A stretch of 64,000 nt of DNA from Shinella fusca (GCF_014203155.1 NZ_JACHIK010000015.1:50012-114011), one strand, 5' to 3'; shown: positions 8,226 through 19,839, numbered from the stretch's first letter. The notes: generated by a model from the sequence alone, not told the origin. Numbers and translations are program-made.

Positions 8226-9677
8226 TCAGGCGATGCCGCCGAGGCAGACATATTTGATCTCGGTGAATTCCTCGATGCCGTAGCGCGAGCCCTCGCGGCC
8301 GAGGCCGGAGAGCTTTACGCCGCCGAACGGGGCTTCCGCCGTCGAGATGAGGCCCGTGTTGACGCCGACCATGCCGTATTCCAGTGCCTCGGCGACGCGG
8401 AACACCCGCGACAGGTCCTTAGCGTAGAAATAGGAGGCAAGGCCGAATTCCGTGTCGTTCGCCTGCGCGATGACATCGTTCTCGTCCGAAAAACGGAAGA
8501 GCGGCGCGACGGGACCGAAGGTCTCCTCGCGCGTCACCGCCATGTCCTTCGTCACGCCGGCGATCACCGTCGCCTCGTAGAAGGTGCCGCCGAGCGCATG
8601 GCGCTTGCCGCCGGAGATGACCCGCGCGCCCTTCTTCACCGCGTCGGAGACATGCTCCTCGACCTTGTCGAGCGCCGCCTGGTCGATGAGGGGCCCAAGC
8701 ACCACGCCCTCGTCGAAGCCGTTGCCGGTCTTCAATTTGCCGACGGCGGCGGCGAGCTTTTCGGAGAAGGCATCATAGACGGCGTCCTGCACATAGAGCC
8801 GGTTGGCGCACACGCAGGTCTGGCCGTTGTTGCGGAACTTGGCGATCAGCGCGCCTTCCACCGCCGCGTCGAGATCGGCATCGTCGAAGACGATGAAGGG
8901 CGCATTGCCGCCGAGCTCGAGGCCGAGCTTCTTGATGGTCGGGGCGCATTGCTTGTAGAGTTCCGCGCCGACCTCCGTCGAGCCGGTGAAGGTGAGTTTG
9001 CGCACGATGGGATTGGCCGTCAGCTCCGCGCCGATCTCGCGGGCGGAACCCGTGACGACCGAGAAGAGGCCGGCGGGAAGGCCGGCGCGCTCGGCGAGCA
9101 CGGCGATCGCGATGGCGGAGAAGGGTGTCTGCGAGGCGGGCTTCAGCACCATGGCGCAGCCGGCGGCAAAAGCGGGGCCCGCCTTGCGGGTGATCATGGC
9201 GTTCGGGAAGTTCCAGGGCGTGATCGCCGCGACGACGCCGACCGGCTGCTTCATGACGAGGATGCGCTTGTCCTTCTGGTGGCCGGGCACGATGTCGCCG
9301 TAGAGGCGGCGGGCTTCCTCTGCGAACCATTCGACGAAGCTCGCGCCGTAGACGATCTCGCCGGTGGCCTCGGCAAGGGGCTTGCCCTGCTCCGCCGTCA
9401 GGATGCGGCCGAGATCGTCCTTGTTCTCGATCATCAGCTCGAACCACCTGCGCAGCACGCCGGCGCGCTCCTTGGCCGTGCGGGCGGCCCAGCCTTTCTG
9501 CGCCTCGGCGGCGGCCTCGATGGCCTCGCGCGTCTCCTTGCCTCCCAGTTTCGGCACATGGCCGATCAGCTCGCCCGTCGCCGGGTTCGTCACCGCTATG
9601 CCGGCACCGCCGGCTTCGATCCAGCGCGTGCCGACTAAGGCCGCCTCGCGCAGCAGGCTCGGGTCTTTGAGGTTCAT
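8226..9677 (-). CDS. NAD(P)-dependent aldehyde dehydrogenase, succinate-semialdehyde dehydrogenase type
   Basis: A 483-residue aldehyde dehydrogenase counted from ATG 9677 (MNLKDPSLL). The general base Glu255 lies in LELGGNAP and the nucleophile Cys288 in GQTCVCANR; PWNFPNAMITRK and TGSTEVG are the usual cofactor segments. Overall it resembles GabD enzymes (succinate semialdehyde to succinate). Because it is followed by the HpaI-type aldolase, oxidation of the aldehyde released there (for example L-lactaldehyde) is an equally good reading. Both genes are likely one operon. Confidence 0.9.
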   Translation of the reverse strand: MNLKDPSLLREAALVGTRWIEAGGAGIAVTNPATGELIGHVPKLGGKETREAIEAAAEAQKGWAARTAKERAGVLRRWFELMIENKDDLGRILTAEQGKPLAEATGEIVYGASFVEWFAEEARRLYGDIVPGHQKDKRILVMKQPVGVVAAITPWNFPNAMITRKAGPAFAAGCAMVLKPASQTPFSAIAIAVLAERAGLPAGLFSVVTGSAREIGAELTANPIVRKLTFTGSTEVGAELYKQCAPTIKKLGLELGGNAPFIVFDDADLDAAVEGALIAKFRNNGQTCVCANRLYVQDAVYDAFSEKLAAAVGKLKTGNGFDEGVVLGPLIDQAALDKVEEHVSDAVKKGARVISGGKRHALGGTFYEATVIAGVTKDMAVTREETFGPVAPLFRFSDENDVIAQANDTEFGLASYFYAKDLSRVFRVAEALEYGMVGVNTGLISTAEAPFGGVKLSGLGREGSRYGIEEFTEIKYVCLGGIA

Positions 9678-9797
9678 CGCATCTCTCCCATTTTCGCAAT
9701 GCCGTTCCAAGACGTGTCCAAGCGGTTATATTGCCTGCGCCGCCCCTTCGACAATGGCGTCGGAGGCCGGGCGGCGACAGGAAATTCGAGGCTTGCA

Positions 9798-10391
9798 ATG
9801 ACCGAGACAACCGGCCGTATCGCCGACCACCCCATCGACCCCATCTTTCTCGACCGCTGGTCGCCCCGCGCCTTCACGGGCGAGGCCATGCCGCACGAGA
9901 CGCTTCTTTCGCTGTTCGAGGCCGCGCGCTGGGCGCCTTCGGCCGCCAACGGCCAGCCCTGGCGCTTCATCTACGGCCATCGCGGCACCGAGGCCTTCGA
10001 CCGGATCTACGTCACGCTGGACGAGGGCAATCGCCGCTGGGCGGACAAGGCTTCCGTCCTTGCCGTGATCGTCTCGCAGACCCACCGCAAGAGCGCCGAC
10101 GGCGAGATGCGGCCCGCCTATACCCACGCCTTCGACACGGGTGCCGCCTGGGCCTGCCTCGCCCTCCAGGCGATCCATGCCGGCTATCACGCCCACGGCA
10201 TGGGCGGCATCGACCGCGCCAGAGCCATGGAGGTGCTCGGCATTCCGGAAGGTTTTCGCGTGGAGGCGGCCGTCGCCATCGGCAAGATCGCCCCGAAGGA
10301 GACCCTGCCGGAAGACCTGATGAAGCGCGAGGTGCCGAGCTTGCGCAAGCCGGTTGCGGAGTTCGTTTCGGAAGGCCGCTTCGCTTCCTGA
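9798..10391 (+). CDS. Nitroreductase-family FMN oxidoreductase
   Basis: A 197-residue flavin oxidoreductase. The start ATG 9798 (MTETTGRIADHPIDPIF) is preferred over an upstream in-frame ATG because family homology begins there. Motifs are RWSPRAFTGEAMP (phosphate-binding Arg), ARWAPSAANGQPWRF, and the C-terminal IGKIAPKETLPEDLMKRE. Such proteins are FMN-containing NAD(P)H oxidoreductases of broad or unknown substrate. It is divergent from the dehydrogenase gene and followed by an intergenic palindrome and the gyrB terminator. Confidence 0.85.
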   Translation: MTETTGRIADHPIDPIFLDRWSPRAFTGEAMPHETLLSLFEAARWAPSAANGQPWRFIYGHRGTEAFDRIYVTLDEGNRRWADKASVLAVIVSQTHRKSADGEMRPAYTHAFDTGAAWACLALQAIHAGYHAHGMGGIDRARAMEVLGIPEGFRVEAAVAIGKIAPKETLPEDLMKREVPSLRKPVAEFVSEGRFAS

Positions 10392-10426
10392 GCCGGCTAG
10401 CGATACCGCCCCTCGACGCTCCCCTC

Positions 10427-10466
10427 CGTCACTCTCGGGCTTGACCCGAGGATCCATCGAGGGTGG
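10427..10466. repeat. Short intergenic palindromic repeat, copy 1 (single-stem form)
   Basis: Contains CTCGGG-cttga-CCCGAG (10434-10450), the same core as copies at 36957, 40058 and 63822. This copy has one stem only, followed by GGATCCATCGAGG. It lies between convergent genes. Confidence 0.6.
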
Positions 10467-10482
10467 GGTAGAGCCGGCCAGC

Positions 10483-10508
10483 AAAAAGAAAGCCGCCTTT
10501 CGGCGGCT
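10483..10508 (-). terminator. Rho-independent terminator of gyrB
   Basis: AGCCGCC (10491-10497), loop TTTC, GGCGGCT (10502-10508). On the minus strand it is followed by a T-rich run (10483-10490). It sits 7 bp past the gyrB stop. Confidence 0.85.
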
Positions 10509-10514
10509 CTCTCG

Positions 10515-12947
<2,433 letters not shown>

Positions 12948-13082
12948 TCAAACGTCTTTCCAGGGTTCTCACGGAAGGCGGGGAAGCCAGGCGAATCACG
13001 GCTTTCCGGGTCTTTCGAATATAGGGATTTTGCCCTCAAGTTCCAAACCGCAGAGCAGGCAAACACGGCAGAAATCCGGGGA

Positions 13083-13463
13083 TCAACCGGGTTTTACCCG
13101 GTTATTGCACGCTTTTTCCAGAATGCCGGCAAGACGGCGCACCGTCTCGGGCGGAAGGCTTGCGATTTCGGCCGAAAGCCGGTTGGCGAAGGCCGTGTAT
13201 TCCGGCGGCAGGCCGGCGGTATCGACCACGACGCGCGGGTCGGAGATCTGCGCGATGCGCAAGAGTTCCTCGGCCTCGTCCCAGATGACGTTGAAGTATC
13301 CGGCGACGCGCTGGAGGAAATCGAAGCTCGGCATGCCGCGCTTGCCGTGCTCCAGCGCCGAGAGATAGGCCGGGCTGACGCCGAGGGCCTTGGCCATCTC
13401 CTTCTGCGAGACGCCCTTGCGGTCGCGCAGGTGCCGAACGGCCTTGCCGAAGGGCGTCGTCAT
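13083..13463 (-). CDS. XRE-family helix-turn-helix regulator
   Basis: A 126-residue protein with a Cro/C1-type helix-turn-helix in the first 60 residues (GVSQKEMAKALGVSPAYLSALEHGKRG). The C-terminal half (about 70-126) is helical with no recognised domain. It overlaps the preceding smr gene by 4 bp (ATGA), which indicates translational coupling as the last gene of the Tim44-like/mltA/smr run. Target genes are unknown. Confidence 0.85.
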   Translation of the reverse strand: MTTPFGKAVRHLRDRKGVSQKEMAKALGVSPAYLSALEHGKRGMPSFDFLQRVAGYFNVIWDEAEELLRIAQISDPRVVVDTAGLPPEYTAFANRLSAEIASLPPETVRRLAGILEKACNNRVKPG

Positions 13464-14026
13464 CGCTTCTCCCCCGGCTGGCGGGCGAGCCGCACGTAGA
13501 GCGCGCCCTCGCCGCCGTGGTTGCGCGCCGCCGGCTCGTAGGAGGAGATCAGCGGGCGGAATTCCGGCAGGGCGAACCAGAGCGGCACCGCCCGCTTCAA
13601 GGCGCCGTCGCTGCCGAGCGAGGTGCCCTTGCCGGTGATGACCAGGACATGGCGAAGGCCCCGCTCGTGCGCCTTGATGAGGAAGCCGAGCAGGAAGCCG
13701 TGCGCCTCGCTCTGGATCATGCCGTGCAGGTCGATGCGTGCCTCAAGGGCAAGCCGCCCCTTGGCGATCTTGCGCTTGACGGGACGCTCCAGCGGATGGT
13801 GCCGGGTCTCCTTACCGCGGCCGACGGTGAGCGCGATGCCTTCGGAAACCGGCTTGCCGGCCTTTGTCTTCGTCGGCTCCGGCGCCTTTTCCTCCTCGAC
13901 CTTCCCGGCGAAGGCGGCTTCGAACTCCGTCAGCGCATCGAGCTTGCCGGGCATGGCCCGCGTGCTGCGCGCCACCTTGCCCCAGAGGATGCGGTCCTCG
14001 CTCGAAAGCGCCTTATCCCTGGGCAT
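13460..14026 (-). CDS. Smr/MutS2-type endonuclease domain protein
   Basis: A 188-residue protein from ATG 14026 (MPRDKALSSEDRILWGKV). The N-terminal half is charged and Pro/Lys-rich, probably disordered. The C-terminal Smr domain has RIDLHGMIQSEAH, VLVITGKGTSLG and the final EGALYVRLAR, the usual HGx and GKG motifs of this nicking-nuclease fold. The role in rhizobia is not established; Smr domains cut nucleic acids in mismatch, recombination or ribosome-rescue contexts. It overlaps mltA by 14 bp and the XRE gene by 4 bp. Confidence 0.88.
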   Translation of the reverse strand: MPRDKALSSEDRILWGKVARSTRAMPGKLDALTEFEAAFAGKVEEEKAPEPTKTKAGKPVSEGIALTVGRGKETRHHPLERPVKRKIAKGRLALEARIDLHGMIQSEAHGFLLGFLIKAHERGLRHVLVITGKGTSLGSDGALKRAVPLWFALPEFRPLISSYEPAARNHGGEGALYVRLARQPGEKR

Positions 14027-15128
14027 GGAGATAGCGCTCCGCCGCAGCGCGCGGGATGAGGATATGGAAGGTCGCCGCGTTGCGGACATGGCCCGCCAAT
14101 GCGCCCGCCGCATCGCCCGATCCGGTGAAGATGTCGCCGCGCGCCGGGCCGACGATGGCCGTGCCCGTGTCGAGCGCCAGCATCAGCCGGCGGAAGGGTT
14201 TTCCGCCGTCCATGTGGGTGAGCGTCTCGCTCGAAATGAAGAAGGGCAGGCCGAAGGTGTGGATTGCCCGGTCGACCGCGAGCGAGCGGCCGGCAACGAG
14301 CGGCACCTTGGCGGCGGCAATCGGCCCGAGCGCGCCGTCGTCGACCGCGGCCTCCTTGAAGAAGATGAAGGAGTGGTTGTGCCAGAGCACGCCGTCCACC
14401 TGATCCTCATGCTGCGCCAGCCAGTCGCGGATCGAGGCCATGGAGACGGTCGCGGCATCGATCTCGCCGCGGTCGATCAGCAGCTTGCCGATGGCGGAGA
14501 AGGGATGGCCGGATTTCGCCGCATAGGTGATGCGCCTTACCGATCCGTCCGGATAGACGAGCCGCGCCGCGCCCTGCACATGGGCAAAGAACACATCGAC
14601 CTTCGAGCGGGCATAGGCGATCTCCAGCCCACGGCCGGCAAGACAGCCACGCTCGATCTCGCCGCGGTCGGGATGCTCGACGATCTTGCCATCCCTCTCC
14701 AGCCCGAACGCGTAGCCCGCCGGAAAGCCTGCCGGGCGGTTGGTGTCGTCGACGTCGACGAGATCGTCCGGGCGGCGATAGAAGGGGTAGCGATACTCCG
14801 CGTCCGGCGCCGCCTTCACCGCCACTTCCGGCTCGTAGAAGGCGGTGACGAAGCCGCTGAAGCCGTCCATCTCCTCGATGCGGAAGGGCACGCAATGGGT
14901 CTCGAAGAAAGCGCGCACCGCGCCGGCGCCTTCCGGCTTTTCCACATCTGCCGCATCCAGCAATGCCAGAAGCTCGCCGGCGGTGATGCCGAGCGAGCCT
15001 GTCCTATAGGGCTTGACGGTGCGAATATGCGCGCGGCAGCGGGCCATCGCCGCCAGAAGCGGTGTCGGATCGTCCTCGTCCCAGCCGGGAAGCGCCGAAA
15101 ACCGGGCCGGAACCAGGCGGTAGTCCAT
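14013..15128 (-). CDS. mltA: Membrane-bound lytic murein transglycosylase A (MltA)
   Basis: A 371-residue MltA with the central barrel (FVTAFYEPEV, YRYPFYRRPDDLVDVD) and a C-terminal 3D domain (LALDTGTAIVGPARGDIFTGSG) carrying the catalytic Asp residues. It cleaves the glycan beta-1,4 bond, leaving anhydromuramic acid. It starts MDYRLVPARFSALPGW with no visible signal peptide or lipobox, and the preceding gene ends only 11 bp upstream, so export is unexplained from this start. It follows the Tim44-like gene and overlaps smr. Confidence 0.9.
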   Translation of the reverse strand: MDYRLVPARFSALPGWDEDDPTPLLAAMARCRAHIRTVKPYRTGSLGITAGELLALLDAADVEKPEGAGAVRAFFETHCVPFRIEEMDGFSGFVTAFYEPEVAVKAAPDAEYRYPFYRRPDDLVDVDDTNRPAGFPAGYAFGLERDGKIVEHPDRGEIERGCLAGRGLEIAYARSKVDVFFAHVQGAARLVYPDGSVRRITYAAKSGHPFSAIGKLLIDRGEIDAATVSMASIRDWLAQHEDQVDGVLWHNHSFIFFKEAAVDDGALGPIAAAKVPLVAGRSLAVDRAIHTFGLPFFISSETLTHMDGGKPFRRLMLALDTGTAIVGPARGDIFTGSGDAAGALAGHVRNAATFHILIPRAAAERYLHAQG

Positions 15129-15139
15129 GGGAGCCTCGC

Positions 15140-15841
15140 TCAGCCTTCCGACTCGGTGGCGATCAGCTTCCAGTTCGGATCGCGCGAGCGGATGTCGCGG
15201 GCGAAGGTCCAGAGATCATTCACCTCCGCGACGCTCTCGGCATCGCCCTCGACCAGCGCGCCGGCCTTGTCGTAGGTGGCGGAAATGAGCTGGCTGACGA
15301 TGCGCAGCGTGACATTCGCCTCGCTGTCCTTGACCTCCGCGCCGACGATATCGGCCTTCTCGATGCCGACGAAGCTGGAGCGCACGACCTCGCCCTTGCT
15401 CTCGCGCTCGGAGATCGCGGCATCGAAGCCTTCGTAGACCTCGCGCGACAGGAGGTTCTTCAGCGCCTTGCGGTCACCGTCGGCGAAGGCGACGACGATC
15501 ATCTCATAGGCCATGCGGGCGCCGGCGACGAATTCCTTCGGGTTGAAGGAGGGGTCGGCCTTGACGATCGCCCGGAGCTGGTCGTTGAGCGGCGTTCCGG
15601 CCGGGGCGAAGCTGTCGACGGCGGCGAAGGGGTTTTCCTCCTCGTCCGCATCGCGCCGGGGCAGGGTCACCACCTTGCCGCGGTCGGCCGAATCGGCCGG
15701 CTCGACCGTTTCGCGCTTGGAATACGGATCGAAGGGCGGGCGCTCGCTGCCGGTGCGCCGGCCGAGCACGCTGCGCAACTGCAGGAAGATGACCACCGCA
15801 GCCACGAGGAAGAAAATCGTTACGAAATCGAATGAGCCCAT
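15140..15841 (-). CDS. Tim44/TimA-domain inner-membrane-associated protein
   Basis: A 233-residue protein from ATG 15841 (MGSFDFVTIFFLVAAVVIF). There is one N-terminal membrane segment (about 5-25), then a charged linker to about 90, then a Tim44-like domain (DPSFNPKEFVAGARMAYEMIV, LLSREVYEGFDAAI, VNDLWTFARDIRSRDPNWKL). In alphaproteobacteria such Tim44 homologues are bacterial relatives of the mitochondrial import motor and are linked to membrane-protein handling. It is divergent from fxsA and heads the run to mltA, smr and the XRE gene. Confidence 0.88.
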   Translation of the reverse strand: MGSFDFVTIFFLVAAVVIFLQLRSVLGRRTGSERPPFDPYSKRETVEPADSADRGKVVTLPRRDADEEENPFAAVDSFAPAGTPLNDQLRAIVKADPSFNPKEFVAGARMAYEMIVVAFADGDRKALKNLLSREVYEGFDAAISERESKGEVVRSSFVGIEKADIVGAEVKDSEANVTLRIVSQLISATYDKAGALVEGDAESVAEVNDLWTFARDIRSRDPNWKLIATESEG

Positions 15842-15983
15842 TATGATCCGCTGCCGGTTTCTGTTTTTTGTTCCTTTCCATATAGTCCGCAAAGCCGGAT
15901 CATTCAAATAGCGATCCTGCGAATAGGACGAAGGGTCTCGGGGGCCGTATCGGCCCGGGCGAATCTGTGCGACACTGGCGGCC

Positions 15984-16442
15984 ATGCCGAGACGCCTTCT
16001 TGCCTTCTTCTTCCTCGTCCTGCCGCTTGCGGAAATCGCCTGTTTCATTCTCGTCGGGCGGCGCATCGGCCTTCTTGCGACGCTTTCGCTGGTGGTCCTC
16101 TCGGCCTTTGCCGGCCTCTTCCTGATGCGCATGGCCGGCTTCGGCGCGCTGGCGAGGCTTCGGCAATCAGGCCGGGAGGGTCAGGCACCCGGCAAGGAAC
16201 TGGCCGATGTGACGATGATCTTCATCGCCGGCGCCCTGCTCCTCGTGCCCGGCTTCCTCAGCGACGTCATCGGGCTTGCGCTTCTCCTGCCGCCGGTGCG
16301 GCGCTTCCTCTGGAACCGGCTGGTGCGCAATGTCGTTGTCGTGGATATCGGCGGCGTGCCGCCGGGCCAGGCGCCGCAAACCGGGCCGCAGCGCACCATC
16401 GACCTTGACGAAGACGACTTCCATCGCGACGGTCCGCGCTGA
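15984..16442 (+). CDS. fxsA: FxsA-family membrane protein
   Basis: A 152-residue FxsA protein. It shows the family opening [21 protein letters not shown], a second hydrophobic pair ([19 protein letters not shown]), the conserved [19 protein letters not shown] stretch, and a hydrophilic acidic C-terminal tail. E. coli FxsA relieves phage T7 exclusion by F; its normal role is unclear. It runs 71 bp ahead of secB on the same strand and is divergent from the Tim44-like gene. Confidence 0.9.
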   Translation: MPRRLLAFFFLVLPLAEIACFILVGRRIGLLATLSLVVLSAFAGLFLMRMAGFGALARLRQSGREGQAPGKELADVTMIFIAGALLLVPGFLSDVIGLALLLPPVRRFLWNRLVRNVVVVDIGGVPPGQAPQTGPQRTIDLDEDDFHRDGPR

Positions 16443-16513
16443 GGGCCCAGGGTTGTAAGCCCCCGGCCGAAATGCTAGATGGCCTGACTTTCCAGAGTCC
16501 CGAGGATATCTCC

Positions 16514-16990
16514 ATGACCGACGCAGCCACCGAGAACAACGCCGCGAGCCCTTCGCTCAATATCCTGGCGCAGTATGTGAAGGATTTTTCCTTCGAAAAT
16601 CCGGGTGCGCCGCGCTCGCTTCAGGCCCGTGAAAACGCGCCGGCGATCAATATCAGCGTCAACGTCAATGCCAACCCGCTCTCCGACACGGACTTCGACG
16701 TCATCCTTTCGCTGAACGCGGAAGCCAAGGACGGCGACAAGATGCTCTTCAACGCCGAGCTCGCCTATGGCGGCGTCTTCCGCGTCACGGGCTTCCCGCA
16801 GGAGCACATGCTGCCGGTCCTCTTCATCGAGTGCCCGCGCCTGCTCTTCCCCTTCGCCCGCCAGATCATCGCCGACGCCACCCGCAACGGCGGCTTCCCG
16901 CCGCTGATGATCGACCCGATCGACTTTGCCCAGATGTTCACCCAGCGCATGGCCGAGGAACAGGTCAAGGCAAAGGTCCAGGCCAACTAA
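16514..16990 (+). CDS. secB: Protein-export chaperone SecB
   Basis: A 158-residue SecB from ATG 16514 ([12 protein letters not shown]). It has the typical core [17 protein letters not shown] and the [17 protein letters not shown] segment near the end. SecB holds preproteins unfolded and hands them to SecA. Length and sequence are normal for the family. A strong terminator follows, and dnaQ converges from the other side. An earlier in-frame Met (16472) is not conserved in type. Confidence 0.96.
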   Translation: MTDAATENNAASPSLNILAQYVKDFSFENPGAPRSLQARENAPAINISVNVNANPLSDTDFDVILSLNAEAKDGDKMLFNAELAYGGVFRVTGFPQEHMLPVLFIECPRLLFPFARQIIADATRNGGFPPLMIDPIDFAQMFTQRMAEEQVKAKVQAN

Positions 16991-17014
16991 GCCTGACGAC
17001 ATTTCCAGACAACG

Positions 17015-17049
17015 ACGCCCGGTCACGATGTGGCCGGGCGTTTTCTTTT
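17015..17049 (+). terminator. Rho-independent terminator of secB
   Basis: ACGCCCGG (17015-17022) pairs with CCGGGCGT (17034-17041), with further inner pairs. A T-rich run (17041-17049) follows. It lies 25 bp past the secB stop. Confidence 0.88.
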
Positions 17050-17071
17050 GTCGATGGATCGTGAGCCGGAT

Positions 17072-17776
17072 TCAGGCACCGTATTTCGCCCAGATCGCCT
17101 TCGCGCCCATCTTCTCCACCATGGCGGCATGGGCGGCGCGGTCCTCCTCCGAAATCCGGGGGGCGAGCGGACGCGGACGCGCGCCGAGCGGCAGGACGAC
17201 CTCGTCTTCCACCTCGACCAGCGTCTTCCGCCCGGCTTCGGCCGTGCCGAGACCGAGGGCCGCCTGCCGGCCACCGATCATCTCGATATAGACCTCGGCG
17301 AGCAGTTCGGAGTCGAGAAGCGCGCCGTGATGGGTGCGGCGGGAATTGTCGATGCCGTAGCGCCGGCAGAGCGCATCGAGCGAATTCGGCCCCATCGGAT
17401 GCTTGCGGCGGGCGAGCGCCAGCGTATCGGTCACCCGGTCGGATGCCACCGGCGGCAGACCGATCCGCTCGAACTCGGCATTGATGAAGCCCATGTCGAA
17501 GTTGGCATTGTGCGCCACCCAGCGGCCATCGCCGAAGAAATCGACGATTTCCTGCGCAACCTCGGCGAAGGAGCGCTTGTCCTGCAGGAACTCGTCCGTG
17601 ATTCCGTGCACCGCGAGCGCATCGGGATGTACCTTGCGGTCGCCGGGGTTGATATAGATGTGCAGGAACCGGCCGGTCGGGAAATGGTTCTCCAGTTCCA
17701 CGCCGCCGATTTCGATAACACGGTCGAGCTTGCTGTCGAGGCCCGTCGTTTCCGTATCGAAGATGATCTCGCGCAT
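17072..17776 (-). CDS. dnaQ: DNA polymerase III epsilon subunit (3'-5' proofreading exonuclease)
   Basis: A 234-residue DEDDh exonuclease. Exo I is FDTETTG (Asp7, Glu9), Exo II is VAHNANFDMGF, and Exo III is HGALLDSELLAEVY with the conserved His and Asp. The C-terminus (RISEEDRAAHAAMVEKMGAKAIW) resembles the alpha-subunit-binding end. It is the last gene of the run maf-aroE-coaE-dnaQ, overlapping coaE by 1 bp (TGATG). It converges on secB. Confidence 0.95.
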   Translation of the reverse strand: MREIIFDTETTGLDSKLDRVIEIGGVELENHFPTGRFLHIYINPGDRKVHPDALAVHGITDEFLQDKRSFAEVAQEIVDFFGDGRWVAHNANFDMGFINAEFERIGLPPVASDRVTDTLALARRKHPMGPNSLDALCRRYGIDNSRRTHHGALLDSELLAEVYIEMIGGRQAALGLGTAEAGRKTLVEVEDEVVLPLGARPRPLAPRISEEDRAAHAAMVEKMGAKAIWAKYGA

Positions 17777-18366
17777 CAGTCTTTCCGTTCCGTCAGCTTC
17801 CCTACGATCTCTTCCACCTGTTTACGCGCCGCTTCAAGCCCCTTTCCGGTATCGATGAGGAAATCGGCCCGGCGGCGCTTTTCCGCATCCGGCATCTGGC
17901 GCGACAGGATGAGCCGGAATTTTTCCTCCGTCATGCCGGGCCGGGCGAGCACGCGTTCCCGCTGGATCTGCGGATCGCAGGTAACGACCACCACCTTGTC
18001 CACCCGTGCCTCGCCGCCCGTCTCGAAGAGCAGCGGGATATCGAGGAGAACGAGGGGAGACCCGTTCCGGCGCTCGGCTTCGAGGAAGGCCTGTTCGCGC
18101 GCCCGCACCAGCGGATGGATGACGGCTTCCAGTTCCCCGAACCGTTCAGGCGCGCGGGCAAGCGCGGCGGAAAGCGCCTTTCGGTCGATCACGCCATCGG
18201 CCAGCGCCTCGGGAAACAGGGACGCGACGGGCGCGACGGCGTCCGTCCGGTAAAGATCGTGCACCGTTGCATCGGCGTCGTGAACCGGCACGCCGAGATC
18301 CCCGAACATGGCGGCCGTCGTCGACTTGCCCGTTCCGATCGATCCGGTGAGGCCGAGCACGATCAT
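17776..18366 (-). CDS. coaE: Dephospho-CoA kinase
   Basis: A 196-residue P-loop kinase (GSIGTGKS, residues 8-15) that phosphorylates the ribose 3'-hydroxyl of dephospho-CoA, the last step of CoA synthesis. [10 protein letters not shown] and [15 protein letters not shown] are the usual substrate and lid motifs. It overlaps aroE by 4 bp (ATGA) upstream and dnaQ by 1 bp downstream, so translation is coupled. Confidence 0.96.
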   Translation of the reverse strand: MIVLGLTGSIGTGKSTTAAMFGDLGVPVHDADATVHDLYRTDAVAPVASLFPEALADGVIDRKALSAALARAPERFGELEAVIHPLVRAREQAFLEAERRNGSPLVLLDIPLLFETGGEARVDKVVVVTCDPQIQRERVLARPGMTEEKFRLILSRQMPDAEKRRRADFLIDTGKGLEAARKQVEEIVGKLTERKD

Positions 18367-19223
18367 CCGTGCGCCTCCATGTCGGCGAGGATGATGTCAC
18401 GCAGTGCCGCATCGACGTGCGGCCGCACGCCGAACCATTTCTCGAAGCCGGGCACTGCCTGATGCAGCAGCATGCCGAGACCGTCGACCGTAGCGAAGCC
18501 CTGGTCGATGGCCTGGCGGAGAATGGGCGTGACGAGCGGCACATAGACGATATCGGTCACCACCGCGCCGCCGGCAAGCGGCGAGAAATCGATGGCCGGC
18601 GCCGGTGCACCGTCCATGCCGAGCGACGTGGTGTTGACGAACAGGCCGGCGCCCTTCGTCGCCTCCCCGAGCGCTTCCATGGGATGGGCGTGGACCTTCG
18701 GCCCGAAACGGTCGGCAAGCTCCTGCGCCCGTGAGGCCGTGCGGTTGACGACGTGAATTTCCCCGACACCCCGGTCGCGAACCGCCTGGATGATCGCCCG
18801 GCTGGCTCCGCCCGCGCCGAGGATGACGGCGCGGTCGGTCCTGTTCCAGCCCGGTGCCGCGGCATCGAGATTGGCAAGGAAGCCGTAGCCGTCCGTGTTG
18901 GTCGCATGAAGGCGCCCCTCCTCCAGCCAGAGCGTGTTTGCCGCGCCGAGCTCGGCGCTGAGGTCGTCCGGCCGGTCGGCCAGCGTGAACGCCGCCTCCT
19001 TGTGGGGGATGGTGACATTGCCGCCGACGAAGCCGGATTCACCGCTCTTCAGCCGGGATATGAAGCCGGCGAAATCCTCGGGAGCGACGGCCTGCCGTGT
19101 GTAGGAGCCAGCGAGGCCTGCCCTTTCCAGCCAATGGCCGTGGATCAGCGGCGAGCGCGAATGCTTGATCGGATAGCCGACGACGAAGGCGTGGCAGGCG
19201 GATGTTTCACGTGAATCATGCAT
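18363..19223 (-). CDS. aroE: Shikimate 5-dehydrogenase
   Basis: A 286-residue shikimate dehydrogenase from ATG 19223 ([18 protein letters not shown]). Shikimate-binding residues appear in [13 protein letters not shown], the catalytic Lys in [11 protein letters not shown], and NADP binding in GAGGASRAI plus NRTASRA. It makes shikimate in aromatic amino-acid synthesis. Codons 3-7 (Asp-Ser-Arg-Glu-Thr) lie in a parS-like site at 19203-19218, and the first codons overlap the maf stop by 8 bp, so this short stretch serves three purposes. The start at MHD is supported by this tight packing. Confidence 0.94.
   Translation of the reverse strand: MHDSRETSACHAFVVGYPIKHSRSPLIHGHWLERAGLAGSYTRQAVAPEDFAGFISRLKSGESGFVGGNVTIPHKEAAFTLADRPDDLSAELGAANTLWLEEGRLHATNTDGYGFLANLDAAAPGWNRTDRAVILGAGGASRAIIQAVRDRGVGEIHVVNRTASRAQELADRFGPKVHAHPMEALGEATKGAGLFVNTTSLGMDGAPAPAIDFSPLAGGAVVTDIVYVPLVTPILRQAIDQGFATVDGLGMLLHQAVPGFEKWFGVRPHVDAALRDIILADMEAHG
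19203..19218 (-). promoter_or_regulatory. parS-like ParB-binding site 1 (inside aroE)
   Basis: On the plus strand TGTTTCACGTGAATCA, 15 of 16 bases of TGTTTCACGTGAAACA. Same class, in reverse orientation, as the sites at 25534 and 40511. About 1.5 kb left of the predicted oriC. Confidence 0.85.
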
Positions 19224-19827
19224 CGATGGCACCGAGATTACGAAGTTTGGCCAGCAGCGGCAGGAGCGGAAGGCCGAGAATGGTGAAATAGTCGCCGTCG
19301 ATCCGCTCGAAGAGCTGCACGCCCTCGCCTTCAAGCTGGTAGGCGCCGACGCTCGCCAGCACCCGCGTTCCGACACGGGCGAGATGGCGATCGACGAAAT
19401 CCTCCGAAAGCGACCGCATCGTCAGGCGGGCGATGGAGACATGGTTCCACAGCGTTTCACCGTCGCGGACGAGCGCGACGCCGCAGTTCAATTCATGCGT
19501 CCGTCCGGACATGGAGAGGAGGTGGGATTTCGCTTCCGCCATGTCGGCCGGCTTGTGGAACACGCGTCCTTCCAACGAAAGCGTCTGGTCGGAACCGATG
19601 ACGAGAGCACCGGGATTGCGCCCGGCAACGTCCCGCGCCTTCTCCACGGCCAGCGCCTCGGCCACCTCCGGCGGCGTCGGGTTTCGCTTCGACAGGGCCG
19701 CCTCGACCGCGCGCTCGTCGATGGCCGCGGCTTCGGCCGAAAAGGCGAGGCCGGCATTTTCCATCAGCATGCGGCGGAAGGGGCTTTGCGAGGCAAGGAT
19801 CAGCGGCGGCGTCATGACGATCTCCAT
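19216..19827 (-). CDS. maf: Maf-like nucleoside triphosphate pyrophosphatase
   Basis: A 203-residue Maf/YceF family protein. It has [17 protein letters not shown] at the N-terminus, [17 protein letters not shown] in the centre, and [32 protein letters not shown] at the end. Maf proteins hydrolyse non-canonical or modified nucleotides to monophosphates and have been tied to division control. It overlaps aroE by 8 bp and lies 12 bp after the PPSR gene. Which Maf subfamily it belongs to cannot be settled by eye. Confidence 0.93.
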   Translation of the reverse strand: MEIVMTPPLILASQSPFRRMLMENAGLAFSAEAAAIDERAVEAALSKRNPTPPEVAEALAVEKARDVAGRNPGALVIGSDQTLSLEGRVFHKPADMAEAKSHLLSMSGRTHELNCGVALVRDGETLWNHVSIARLTMRSLSEDFVDRHLARVGTRVLASVGAYQLEGEGVQLFERIDGDYFTILGLPLLPLLAKLRNLGAIDA

Positions 19828-19839
19828 TCGCCTTCCGCG

